DNA of 64,000 bases from Nitrospirota bacterium (GTDB taxonomy: Bacteria; Nitrospirota; Nitrospiria; Nitrospirales; UBA8639), in contig JAALKI010000011.1 in the NCBI GenBank assembly GCA_011088105.1, forward strand, positions 1-64,000, given 5' to 3'. Positions 25,691 to 34,913 of the stretch are shown here, piece after piece. The translations under genes and the position numbers were made by a program. The stretch's first letter is position 1, and each line of letters starts with the position of its first letter. The notes under the pieces were generated by a model. The model saw only the letters and a program-made list of their open reading frames with translations, searched no databases and had not been told where the DNA came from.

Positions 25691-27691
25691 TTATAAGGTT
25701 TTGAGATATTCGACCAAGGCGATACGATCATCATGGTTCATTGGCTCTAGTCTTGTCATGTCAAACTCTCCATTGTTTTTGCGAATAGCTATTCCATCTT
25801 TGTTCCTCTTAATGATAGGTGTCACGCCTGCGGCATATTCGTGTCCTTTGTTGGAGTTGCCTGTTCGTAATGTATCAAAGATAAAGAGTCCAGCGTCTCT
25901 TTTCTGAGGACCATGTTCTTGCACAAATCCGACGTGTTTTGTGTCCAACTCGCGATTGCCGACGGTGAATATTTGGGATCGGCAGGTTTTCCCAGGAATT
26001 TTTCCGCCATCGCATGAACTTGGCAAAAAGAGTTCATACAGGTTTGGTATAGAACCATTATGGAGAAAGGGCGCGGTGGCCCAAATCCCATTCAAAGGGC
26101 GAGCCTTGTAGGCATAGAGATAGCCTTTGTTGACGACTTCAAAGTTAACATGCCGCTTTGTTTCTTTATTTCTCCAGGGATTCCCATAGATTGTTTCGAG
26201 AAATGGGATAATCTTCCTAAAAAGCCCTTCCTTCAGGACCCCTGTTGCGATGATCGTCATCGCTGACTTCCCCGTGACGCTTTGCGGGTTATCAAGTTGT
26301 CCCGTGCACATATCAACATTGAGATTCTGTAAGGTATTATTTGGCCCACAATAGGAAAGTGCATTGGAAGCCATGGTGGGGTCTGTTTCAATCAGGTCGA
26401 CGCTTGTGAGTTCTGCAACAACCAGCCTCTCTGGATTATCGCGCCTAATGGGAGCATGACAGGCTCCACATTCGTAGGCATCGAAGACTTCCCTCCCACG
26501 GGTGGCCAAGGATTCATTGATGGGGGGTAAGGCCCCTCCTGCTGCTAACTGTTTCCATAATGGTGACCATAAGTCTTTCAGGTGATCTTCCAACCGCACT
26601 TGATTTAAGGTTTCGACCGAAGAAGGATAACTATAGGTTGGCTTTTCCGACCACAGGAGTTTCCCAAGCCAAGACGGTTCTTCTTGTTTGACCTCAACGG
26701 TGCCAAACACGCCAACGACTTCCCCGGTGTTGCGAGCCAACGGTCCTAAGCCGGCTGCCCGTCCGTTATCCGCAATCCCGTTCCATTGTACAAAGTCATG
26801 TTGAGGGGTATCCCATAGGTAGGGATAGCTGACGGGAGCGTCTGCAGGATTTCCACGATGAGACGAGTCAAAATGGGACATGGCACGGTTGAAGATTCGG
26901 CCAAAGGCATCGAGCCGTGCATACCCATAGTGCACTGCATCGTGTTGCACTCCATTTCGTACGAATGTTGTTGGTTGGTCGCTTGTGTTATAGCTTTGGA
27001 TTTTCTGATGATCCGTCTTCAATTGCACATATAGGTTTCCCCTTTTTTCCTCATCGAGTGCCTGGTCTTTCAGAATCCGGTCGGCTAATCGAGCAAATCT
27101 CTTGTCCGTTATCGATGGTGATGTGTGACGAGCAGCCAAGGCTGCATCCCGGGAGTCTGGCAAACTTGCTTTTAGCGCATGTTCAAGATCTTCAAACATC
27201 GTCCACACATCGATCATGGCTGGGCCTCCATCAATGCGAATGCCCACTCCCTTATGGTTGACTTGTGTTGTATGACAGGCGGCACAGGTAAAACCAATAT
27301 AGTCTTGCTCTTTGTAAGAATTTTTTACCCAACCCACGGGTAAGGCATCTTCATTATCCCACGTGGCTTTTTGGAGTAAGTACCGATACTTTCCCATATT
27401 TTCGTTACTCCGAAATAATATCTCACTCTTGGCTAATTCGAGATTCAAAAAGATGGCATAGTCCATCAGATTGGATCCCTGAGTCGTATTGTAGAATCAC
27501 AGGCTATCTGACGCGTCCCAATTTTGCTCGGGATAGACAATGCGGGTGGCCTGATCGCCAAAGTGGTCGTTGGCGATGGGGAGTGCTCCACGATCTTCAT
27601 CGGGAATTCCCTGGGAGACATAGGTACAGCAAGCAAGGAGACTGAACGCGAGGCTTATTCCTATGTTGTTCAGAAGACGTATGCAGTGCAT
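25691..27691 (-). pseudogene. di-heme cytochrome c lipoprotein with an in-frame TGA
   Basis: Read from the ATG at 27691 (good AGAGGAATGAACC site) the protein has a signal with a lipobox-like LLACC, then stops at TGA 27497-27499. The same frame continues for 602 codons to 25691. The joined sequence fits a family of exported di-heme cytochromes: WDASDSL-stop-FYNTTQGSNLMDY matches the usual 'FYxTxQGS' segment. Heme sites are CAACH (GFTCAACHTT) and CGACH (YECGACHAP). Later come LNGIWATAPFLHNGS and a typical methionine/proline-rich C-terminus. The TGA may be a nonsense mutation of TGG or CGA, a sequencing error, or recoded. If read separately, the large part (from 27466) would lack an export signal. 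Confidence 0.75.
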
Positions 27692-27808
27692 GGTTCATTC
27701 CTCTCTTGAATTTCGAATATGGGTGAATACTCCGACGTAATCAGCAAGCTATTTCAAGAATGGGTTTATTGTCCTGTGATAGACCCATGGAGCATCATCT
27801 GCCCCACA

Positions 27809-29041
27809 TTACTCTATTCCTGCTTGGTGGCTCCGTTTTGCCTGACCTAGATGGTTAAGCTGGTATCTGTATTCACTGACAATCGGGTAAATCACTTTGC
27901 GTAGTCGGTTAACTCCTCCTAAAGGGAGATGTTCCTCTCCTGCATGCCATGGATTAAAAGATTCATTCTCGCAGGGACTCTCTTTTTCATCAAAATGTTG
28001 TTTGGGAATTTTAATTAATGCAACAGATTCAAATGCTGAATCACCTTGATCCTTCCATTCAATTTGGGAGTTTTCGACGCTCATACCTTTGGCGCCTTGT
28101 TGCACTAAAAATTCCATGCACGCATCTCCAGTCTGTAACGTTTTGCGCAAGGCCGTTCGGAGATAATTGGTATCATTTTTCTGTGGGTCCTCGCTATCAA
28201 TGGTGACACAGGATCGACCAATCTCAGGATATGGATGGATCATGTGCTGAATGGGTGGAACAAAGGCTTTGGCCGAATATTTGATCGCGATGCGTTCCGG
28301 GTCGTCTTCTTTGCCAAGGCGATAGGGGACCATAGAAAAATATTGAGTTTGCAAGGGATTCTTGACTTTTTCATCTTGGAAAATGGTCTGGTAGGCATTG
28401 TATATACCTGTGAGGCCCAAGGCAAAGGGGATGGTCACAAGTTTAACAAAGGTGTTTGTGCTGTTCTGTGCTTGGACCAACGAGAGGTAATCTGACGGAT
28501 CATCAAGAATGAAAACGGGATGATTGATCATGATGAAATCTTGGGTCATCGTTTGAGGCTTTGTGTCTATGTGACCTGATGGTGTGTCGAATCTCGTGAG
28601 CAATTTAATGGCCATCCCTCTTGCATCAGCGTCGTGGTCATTGCCTTTAGGGTTCTCACTACTATTCGAAAATCGGATGAGCGCTTCGTAGGTATGTCCA
28701 GGGGTAAACACACCCTTGGCTAATTGAGGCGGCAACATTTTCTTGACATGGAATTCTGCGTTGACGCATCCATTTTCTTTTGGATGCGCATCACGAAAAG
28801 CCTGTTGGTTTTCTTGATCATACGTGCGATCAACAGTGTACATGACTTCATCGGCAATCTGGTAGGCGAGTTGCTGTTCATTGGGATGAAGTTTTTCTCC
28901 AAGAAATGGATCAATGTTGGGATAGAGGTGAGTCTTGTGCTTTGCAAGAATATCCAGATGAATGGGGTTGTCGGGATGTGTGGGAACAGTATCACACCCT
29001 ATTGGTGTCAGAATCATCACAAGGAAGAAGACATGTCTCAA
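27809..29041 (-). CDS. catalase-family lipoprotein (410 aa)
   Basis: A heme-fold catalase relative (SrpA/minimal-catalase type). The TTG at 29041 follows GGAGAG closely, and the only nearby ATG is immediately followed by a stop, so TTG is the likely start. The signal ends in a lipobox (LTPIGC), suggesting a lipoprotein. Family signs: NAEFHVKKMLPPQLAKGVF, ALIRFSNSSENPKGNDHDADARGMAIKLL (catalase-type substrate-channel region), QDFIMINHPVF, and NPLQTQYFSMVPYRLG. A clear heme-ligand tyrosine region is not obvious to me, so activity is uncertain. It lies 120 bases upstream of the cytochrome gene on the same strand; both likely act on peroxide outside the cytoplasm. Confidence 0.8.
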   Translation of the reverse strand: MRHVFFLVMILTPIGCDTVPTHPDNPIHLDILAKHKTHLYPNIDPFLGEKLHPNEQQLAYQIADEVMYTVDRTYDQENQQAFRDAHPKENGCVNAEFHVKKMLPPQLAKGVFTPGHTYEALIRFSNSSENPKGNDHDADARGMAIKLLTRFDTPSGHIDTKPQTMTQDFIMINHPVFILDDPSDYLSLVQAQNSTNTFVKLVTIPFALGLTGIYNAYQTIFQDEKVKNPLQTQYFSMVPYRLGKEDDPERIAIKYSAKAFVPPIQHMIHPYPEIGRSCVTIDSEDPQKNDTNYLRTALRKTLQTGDACMEFLVQQGAKGMSVENSQIEWKDQGDSAFESVALIKIPKQHFDEKESPCENESFNPWHAGEEHLPLGGVNRLRKVIYPIVSEYRYQLNHLGQAKRSHQAGIE

Positions 29042-29383
29042 CGCATCTCTCCAATGTTAAGGAGTCCGAAGTTGGGAACAAGAAAAAGCTATGTTCTTTC
29101 GGGGCAACAGAAAAGTATCAAAGATGGAGCAGGGGGTCAATTACGCCAATCAGTAGTCCGAGGTATAAAACACCTTTGAGTCTGACTAGCGTTTCACCGA
29201 AATTGCTCCCCATCTCTTGCTCCATTTGCTCCAGAGAACAGCTCTCTTGTCTAGATTTAGATTGTAATACGAATGTTCTCTTTGGTTTGCCTGGTCTTGC
29301 ACGAAATTATGGATGTATCTAAAAGGCGGGAAAATGTGCAAGGAGATGTATCATGCCAGAACGATGATGCTGCACTAAACAAT
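29042..29383. other. intergenic region upstream of the catalase-family gene
   Basis: It should contain the promoter of the gene at 29041. No RNA gene, hairpin terminator or gene relic is evident. Confidence 0.35.
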
Positions 29384-29734
29384 TCAAAAAAGGTTAACCA
29401 ACCATTGAACCAACCGATTGTCGGCAGATTCTGCTAGTTCGTTGAACATACTGGCAAGCGTCGATGACTTTAAAAATTCCAGAAGATCAGGAACTTTAAT
29501 TGGATCCCAAACTCGTTCCCCTTCATAAACCTTCCGGATGGCTTCATTGACCACGTCTTCGGCGTTCATGCCTTTGGCTAGGTCCAGAGTATTGCCAGAT
29601 CGCCAATATAAACTTCTTGCCTTGAACCTTGCATAAAGAAGCAAAGCTGGATAAATCTTTTCCCAGTCAGCAGAGTTAAGACGCAACAGTGTATCTGGAT
29701 CCACTGGGCGGCCTTTTCGAGTAGGCTTTGACAT
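29384..29734 (-). CDS. short sigma-70-like region-2 protein (117 aa)
   Basis: A basic start (MSKPTRKGRPVDPDTLLRL) leads into helices resembling sigma-70 region 2: WEKIYPALLLYARFKARSLYW, GMNAEDVVNEAIRKVYEGERVWDP (the AEDVVNEA segment matches the conserved core-binding helix) and LLEFLKSSTLASMFNELAES. No region 4 follows, and the end at 29384 comes soon after. I chose the ATG at 29734; an upstream ATG at 29824 would add 30 hydrophobic residues. Sigma-like fragments of this type occur in some environmental bacteria without known function. It may be a truncated ECF factor. Confidence 0.5.
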   Translation of the reverse strand: MSKPTRKGRPVDPDTLLRLNSADWEKIYPALLLYARFKARSLYWRSGNTLDLAKGMNAEDVVNEAIRKVYEGERVWDPIKVPDLLEFLKSSTLASMFNELAESADNRLVQWLVNLF

Positions 29735-29824
29735 AATAATGCTGCCGAGGAAAGAAACTTTGCCAACCCGAGCACAAAAATAAGCTGAAATCACTAAGGC
29801 GAGAACAGGGGTGTTTTCGCCCAT

Positions 29825-30590
29825 GAGCTCAACTTGGTTGAGCTGAACAGTTACTTATGGCTTACTCTGCTCAATACGCCACGCGCATTTTTTTAGATAA
29901 CCAGGAAATGTTTCGCTTCAGAGCCCAGTCCCAGTAAAGTGCTGCAAATGCGATGTGGCTTGATTCAAGAAATTTTCAATTCCGTCGATGGAATTGAATC
30001 GGGCAACAAATGAAGAAGCTATTTGATTCAGAAATAGCAAAATAGAGACATCCAATGCGTTATGATTGAGCAATGTTTCTAGGTAGAATATCTTTCTGGG
30101 ATAACCATCATCTTGTATGTGAGCCACCTGGATCGAAAGTTGGGCATGAGAAATCATTAAGGTATATAGATTTACCCTATTTCAGAATTCCAAAGACAGG
30201 CATTTGCCTGGTGGCTCCATGGCTTCGTTTCCTCTTGCAGTGTTCCCCAAAATCCTTTTCACCCATTTCAACTGTATCCGAGAAGAGACTGGCCTTATCC
30301 AGTCTCTCGGCGATGATAAGCCTGAATAGATAATAGAGAGTGAGATTGAAGTGGTTCGATCATTTGTGCGGTGATGCTAGCCATAAAAGACTCAAGCAAT
30401 TGGTCTTGTGCTTCAAGACGTAAGCAACTTTTTCGTTAAGAAATGGTCCAAGCATAGCTCAATCCATATTGCATAGCTAGAGCAACCCCGAGTTTTTAGG
30501 GCGTCTGTGGAGAAAAACATTTGTTTGCTAGCATATGTATAGTAATGGAGCATGGATAAGAAAAAGCAAGCATTTCAAATAACATAAATA
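29825..30590. other. long intergenic region, possibly holding gene relics
   Basis: I found no gene with a ribosome site. A 79-codon minus frame (29918-30157) lacks a start signal. On the minus strand near 30320-30440 a protein-like run (RLEAQDQLLESFMASITAQMIEPLQ) ends in a stop. Decayed coding DNA is possible. Confidence 0.35.
29826..29844. promoter_or_regulatory. inverted repeat upstream of the sigma-like gene
   Basis: AGCTCAAC and GTTGAGCT form a perfect 8-bp inverted repeat with a 3-base spacer. It overlaps the region before the alternative start at 29824 and lies about 90 bases before the chosen start at 29734, so it could be an operator. Confidence 0.4.
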
Positions 30591-31697
30591 ATGGCGATAA
30601 TGGCGAATACGATGAATACACTGAGCATCATATGGGTACTCTGTTTTATTCTGGTAGGGCTGGTAGGCATACTGACAAGCTTCCTAATTGGGATCCGGGT
30701 CGTTTCTCACTATCTGGAACAACACTCGGCGAAACGCCGTGAACACCTGTTTGCCAAGATTTTTGCTTGTCTCCGAGGCACCACCAGTCGCGAGGAGCTC
30801 AAACAGGCTCTGAAACCAACTGATCAGCACTTCTTGGCTAAAAGCACCCACGAGTTGCTCAAGAGCATTCAGGGCAAGGACCGCAGCCAGCTGATCGATT
30901 TACTTGTCTTTCTGGACATTCCCGATCATATTGCCACGATTGCCAGTCAGGGACCTCTCCAGGAGCGGCTTGAGGCCATTGCGAACTTGGTCTATTTCAC
31001 CGATCCCTGCGTGGTGATCTTTTTGCATGCGCTTCTCGATGATCGCGTGCACGATATCCGCATTGAGGCTGCACGGACACTAATTGAGACAAGTTCATTG
31101 CAATCCGTGGATCTACTCTTTGAGAAACTGGATTTGACACTAGGGACTCAAGTCTTGGTGCTCCAGAACACGTTTCGGCAGTTGACGGTCGATGCTGCCC
31201 CGCGCTTGTTGGAAATTCTGTCTGCTATGCATGCAGGGCCAACCGCAGAAGCCAATAAGGTCCTGATCGTGGAGACATTGGGGCATCTGCGTTACACCAA
31301 GGGAGTTCCAATGCTGCTGCCATTGGCTCAGGAGTCTTCGCCTCAGGTGCGGATGGCATTTTTCCGGTGTTTGCCGGAGTTCTGGATTCCGAGTGCAATA
31401 CCAATCATCTTCAAGGGCCTAGAAGACTCCCATTGGCAGGTGCGAGCGCAAGCGGCTCGGTGTGTCGGGCAATTACGTATGATCGAAGCGATTCAGTGGT
31501 TAGCACGTTTGATGGAAGACGAGACAGAATGGGAGAGTCAATACGCTGCTGGCTGTGCTCTGGTTGCCTTAGGCTCCCAGGGTATCGCTATCTTGCAGGC
31601 TTTGGCACGAGGAACGGGTCGGGGACAAGAGATGGCGAAAATGGTTTTGGCTGAAAAAAATGGTGGTGTGAGCAATGACCAAACGCTGGCTGCCTGA
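30591..31697 (+). CDS. membrane-anchored HEAT-repeat protein (368 aa)
   Basis: Residues about 10-35 form one membrane segment (IIWVLCFILVGLVGILTSFLIGIRVV). The cytoplasmic part has HEAT-like repeats, each with a helix pair and a DxxxxVR-type turn: DDRVHDIRIEAARTLIE, ESSPQVRMAFFRCLP, EDSHWQVRAQAARCVGQL, DETEWESQYAAGCALVAL. Such proteins act as scaffolds and often accompany glycosyltransferase or polysaccharide genes, which are absent here. Three in-frame ATGs (30591, 30600, 30612) compete and none has a strong ribosome site. The partner is unknown. Confidence 0.7.
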   Translation: MAIMANTMNTLSIIWVLCFILVGLVGILTSFLIGIRVVSHYLEQHSAKRREHLFAKIFACLRGTTSREELKQALKPTDQHFLAKSTHELLKSIQGKDRSQLIDLLVFLDIPDHIATIASQGPLQERLEAIANLVYFTDPCVVIFLHALLDDRVHDIRIEAARTLIETSSLQSVDLLFEKLDLTLGTQVLVLQNTFRQLTVDAAPRLLEILSAMHAGPTAEANKVLIVETLGHLRYTKGVPMLLPLAQESSPQVRMAFFRCLPEFWIPSAIPIIFKGLEDSHWQVRAQAARCVGQLRMIEAIQWLARLMEDETEWESQYAAGCALVALGSQGIAILQALARGTGRGQEMAKMVLAEKNGGVSNDQTLAA

Positions 31698-32174
31698 AAC
31701 ACCAATCTTCCCCTGTATTTTTGGGCCACATCGAAAAAGCGCAAGAAGTAGGCGAAGAGATGTGCCACAGAGAAACGGAAGAAGTCCAGTCAAAAACTTA
31801 AGGAGAAGGTCATCTAGTTAATCAAGTCAGCCAGTGGGTCGTTTTCACAAGTGGCTCGAGACTTGGGATTTAATTTGTTCCTTGTGGGCAAATATCTCAT
31901 CGAACTCTGGATGAATCTGCTGGTAGAAGCTGTGGACCTCAGAGCTTCTCTATGAACAAACTCTTAGCCTCAGAAGGCTTTTGAGGTAAGCACCTTTCGG
32001 CATGTTTTTGCCGGCTACGCAGTACCCACCATACAATGTCTAGATCTTATAACAATAGATGAGCCTGACCTCTCTTGCGCGTTTCCCCGTTTTTCGAATG
32101 CATCCATAAATTTCGTAGGTAGACCAAACCTTCCAGTAAGCGATTGGTTTAAAAGATCTTTTAAAGAGGATGTT
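31698..32174. other. intergenic region with an insertion-sequence relic, before tRNA-His
   Basis: Apart from the OrfA-like fragment at 31776-31955, a short AGCCTCAGAAGGCTTTTGAGG hairpin near 31966 is the only notable structure. No intact gene is seen. Confidence 0.35.
31776..31955 (+). pseudogene. IS3-family transposase OrfA relic
   Basis: In one plus-strand frame this stretch reads KKSSQKLKEKVI, a TAG, then LIKSASGSFSQVARDLGFN and LFLVGKYL, ending in TGA at 31953. The SFSQVARDLGFN helix-turn-helix and spacing match the N-terminal domain of IS3-type OrfA proteins (EA-x-LI, S-x-VAR-x-LG, then a W/Y). It is short and interrupted, with no OrfB or terminal repeats visible. It is therefore only an old fragment beside the tRNA-His gene. 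Confidence 0.4.
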
Positions 32175-32250
32175 TGGGGTGAGTGACGGGTTTTGAACCC
32201 GCAACCTCTGGAGCCACAGACCAGCGCTCTACCCTTGAGCTACACCCACC
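32175..32250 (-). tRNA. tRNA-His (GTG)
   Basis: The minus strand folds as a cloverleaf with anticodon loop CTGTGGC (anticodon GTG). The acceptor GTGGGTG pairs with CACTCAC (one G-T pair). An encoded G(-1) pairs with C73, the hallmark of tRNA-His, and CCA is encoded. The D-stem GCTC/GAGC and T-stem GCGGG/CCCGT (with a G-T pair) are complete. Confidence 0.9.
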
Positions 32251-32330
32251 ACGCAAATTATAATCTTGCAGGAATAAAAGGAAATTTTAGCAAATGTGCT
32301 AAGACGTGGCAAGGGAGCGCCTACCGTCAA

Positions 32331-33731
32331 ATGATCACACAACATGAACTGCTCATTATTGGTGGAGGGTCAGGGGGATACGCGGCTGCGCGGACGGCAC
32401 GGGACGAAGGGGTCGATGTCGGTATTATTGATCATGGTCCGCTTGGGGGATTGTGCATTCTGCGGGGATGTATGCCTACCAAGACTATCCTCCGGTCATC
32501 TGATGTGATGTCGCTCATGATACGGGCGCAAGAATTTGGGATAGCTTCTGTCACGCCTCAAGCCAACCTTGCACGAATTATTGACCGGAAAGCCAAATTA
32601 ATTCAGGAATTTGCCGATGATCGAATTCAGGCGCTTCATGATTCCCGGTTTACGTTGTATCAAGAACAGGCGTCATTCGTTTCCCCTACGGAAGTCCAGG
32701 CCGGCTCTCATCGTTTGACGGCGAAGGCCTTTGTCATCGCGACGGGCTCGGTCATCTCGCATCCTTCTCTTCCTGGCCTTGATGAGGTGGGATATCTGAC
32801 CAGTGATGATGCGTTGGACTTGCGTCGGCAGCCGACGTCACTGGTGGTGTTGGGTGGAGGGCCAGTGGCTCTGGAATTAGCACAGTTTTACTCTCGAATT
32901 GGGACCACGGTGACATTGATCCAACGTGCTGATCATATCCTCTCCAAGGGTGATGAAGATCTGGCACGACCGGTTGAAGCACGATTGCGTGAAGAAGGGA
33001 TGGCCGTCTACACCAATACACGTCTTCATCGGGTGACGAAAGAGAAGGATCTGAAAACTGTGTATTTTTCCCACAAAGGTCAAGATATAACCGTCTCTGC
33101 AGAAGAAATTCTTCAAGCCCTGGGACGCCGTCTGAATGTTGAGGGGTTACAGCTTGAGGCTGCAGGTGTTGAGACGGATGACGGCAAAATTCGTGTGGAT
33201 GGCACCATGCGGACGACGCAGCCACATATCTTTGCCGTGGGTGATGTGAACGGCCTTCATGAAATTGTCCATATTGCCATTCAACAAGGGGAAATTGCGG
33301 GATGGAATGCTATCCATGCCCAGGAAGTCCAAAGAACACACGAAGATCGTCTCACGACGCAGGTCGTCTTCACCGATCCGCAAGTCGCCAGTGTGGGGCT
33401 TAGCGAGCGAGACTGTCGAGATCAACATATTCCATTTCTTGTTGCCTCGTATGACTTTCAGGATCATGGTAAATCGCTGTGTCTTGGCGAGCTCCATGGC
33501 CATGTCAAACTGCTGTGCCATCCGCAAACCGGAGAGATTCTCGGTGCCCATATTGTTGGACCTGAGGCGTCTGAGCTTATCCATGAACTTATTGCGGTTA
33601 TGTACTATTATGGCACAGTCCATGATTTGCTGCGTATGCCCCATTACCATCCGACGTTAGCGGAAATTATCACGTACCCGGCTGAAGAGTTGGCTGGAAA
33701 GGTGTTAGGGGATACAGCGGAGACAGGCTGA
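32331..33731 (+). CDS. pyridine-nucleotide-disulfide oxidoreductase (dihydrolipoamide dehydrogenase/mercuric reductase-like)
   Basis: A flavoprotein using FAD, NAD(P)H and a redox disulfide. FAD motif LIIGGGSGGYAAAR starts at residue 8. The active disulfide is C42 and C47 in GGLCILRGCMPTK. The NAD(P) motif is VVLGGGPVALELAQFYSRIG, the second FAD motif is PHIFAVGDVNG, and the dimer-interface end has HYHPTLAEIITYPAEELAGK, with the His-x-His-Pro-x-x-x-Glu site of this family. It lacks the C-terminal cysteine pair of true MerA, so the substrate is not obvious. The ATG at 32331 follows AAGGGAG at a long distance; the open frame begins earlier, inside the tRNA gene. Confidence 0.88.
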   Translation: MITQHELLIIGGGSGGYAAARTARDEGVDVGIIDHGPLGGLCILRGCMPTKTILRSSDVMSLMIRAQEFGIASVTPQANLARIIDRKAKLIQEFADDRIQALHDSRFTLYQEQASFVSPTEVQAGSHRLTAKAFVIATGSVISHPSLPGLDEVGYLTSDDALDLRRQPTSLVVLGGGPVALELAQFYSRIGTTVTLIQRADHILSKGDEDLARPVEARLREEGMAVYTNTRLHRVTKEKDLKTVYFSHKGQDITVSAEEILQALGRRLNVEGLQLEAAGVETDDGKIRVDGTMRTTQPHIFAVGDVNGLHEIVHIAIQQGEIAGWNAIHAQEVQRTHEDRLTTQVVFTDPQVASVGLSERDCRDQHIPFLVASYDFQDHGKSLCLGELHGHVKLLCHPQTGEILGAHIVGPEASELIHELIAVMYYYGTVHDLLRMPHYHPTLAEIITYPAEELAGKVLGDTAETG

Positions 33732-33777
33732 GTCCTCATTTTTCCATTGTTGTGTTGATAGAAAGAAAACGGAACGC

Positions 33778-34536
33778 TTAGAAGCGTTCGCCGCACAATG
33801 AGCAGGAGTTCGCGGAGGTATCGTCTCTATGTAGGGTGGGTTCTATGTTGGGAACGGAGGGTTGGGTTTGGCCTTGCATCAACTGGACCCACCAAGATGA
33901 GCGATATGTGATCATGAGTTTGGGTAACAATAACAACAGCGTCGCGACAGCTAAACCAGACAGTATCAAGGGCCATTCCATACTGATGATGCTTCCTCCA
34001 AGATAGGTTAAGGCAAAAGTGGGAGGAATCATCCCCACCAATGTGGCAAGGGCAAAGGCTCTGAGACTGATATTCGTGAGCCCGGCTCCGTAACTCACAA
34101 TGTCGAACGAAAAGATTGGAAGCAGTCTGGAGACAAAAACCAGCCCGATCAAGTGATGGTCGGAACATTTCTCACAGAATACGACGTTGACTCCCAACAA
34201 TCGGGAAATAACTTCCCGGCCCAATACTCGGCCAATCACAAAGCTCACGATTGCTCCAATTTCTGCACCGATGACGGCATAGACCGTTCCCAGCATTGGG
34301 CCGAAGGCAATGCCGGCGGCCAGATCCAATGGCAAGCTTGGGATAGGGCTGATGATCACCGCTGTGGTCATCATGACAATAAACACCACCGGCCCAAATC
34401 CTCCTAAGGAATGAAGGTAGTTGACCAGTTGGGTTGGGTTCATCACTTCGTAGATGTCAAAAAATTGGAATGCGAAGTAGCTTCCACCTACTAAGGTGAT
34501 GAGGCCTGCCAATTTGAGCGCATGTGCAATGCTCAC
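33778..34536 (-). CDS. VTT-domain (TVP38/TMEM64) membrane protein (252 aa)
   Basis: A multi-span membrane protein of the DedA/VTT superfamily. It has about five hydrophobic segments, with the VTT core PIPSLPLDLAAGIAFGPMLGTVYAVIGAEIGAIVSFVIGRVLGRE and the later FSFDIVSYGAGLTNISLRAFALATLVGMIPPTFALTYLGG re-entrant region. Relatives handle lipid scrambling or metal and acid resistance; the substrate is unknown. The start is a GTG at 34536 with a distant GAGGGAG. The C-terminal cytoplasmic tail ends SCSLCGERF, a short CxxC motif that might bind metal. A second VTT gene faces the other way 378 bases upstream. Confidence 0.85.
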   Translation of the reverse strand: MSIAHALKLAGLITLVGGSYFAFQFFDIYEVMNPTQLVNYLHSLGGFGPVVFIVMMTTAVIISPIPSLPLDLAAGIAFGPMLGTVYAVIGAEIGAIVSFVIGRVLGREVISRLLGVNVVFCEKCSDHHLIGLVFVSRLLPIFSFDIVSYGAGLTNISLRAFALATLVGMIPPTFALTYLGGSIISMEWPLILSGLAVATLLLLLPKLMITYRSSWWVQLMQGQTQPSVPNIEPTLHRDDTSANSCSLCGERF

Positions 34537-34913
34537 GGTCTTACAACTCCCTCAAGATTTCCTGATACCACAACATGTGAGGCAATGATATGATCTCGAT
34601 ATCATCCCATGGGTGACAACAAGCCACATTGACGAAAGAGCAGCATGAGACATTTTCAATGGATATTTGAGCAATTGCATATCTGTTGCTTCTCTTGTAA
34701 TCGCCCTTCTTCTTTCCTGGCCGATGTGAGAAGGGTCGACACCAGAAATGATACTAGGGTGTCAGGATTGAGAGGCGAAGCCATCTGTTCGGTTGTAACA
34801 AATCTGATACCATTGAGACAAAAGCGTTGATGGGGTTTTCAGTATCATCTTGAAATCGAAATGGAGAAAGGACGGGGATATGATCGAGAAACGAGTCGAT
34901 ATTGGAGGCTACC

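Noticed and set aside
25691-27691. Idea that TGA codes for an amino acid in this organism
   Set aside because: Several intact genes in the window end with TGA (for example at 7980, 14986, 23301, 45516), so a general reassignment is excluded.
29918-30157. 79-codon minus frame in the long gap
   Set aside because: No ribosome site before the ATG and no recognisable fold; listed only as part of the gap.
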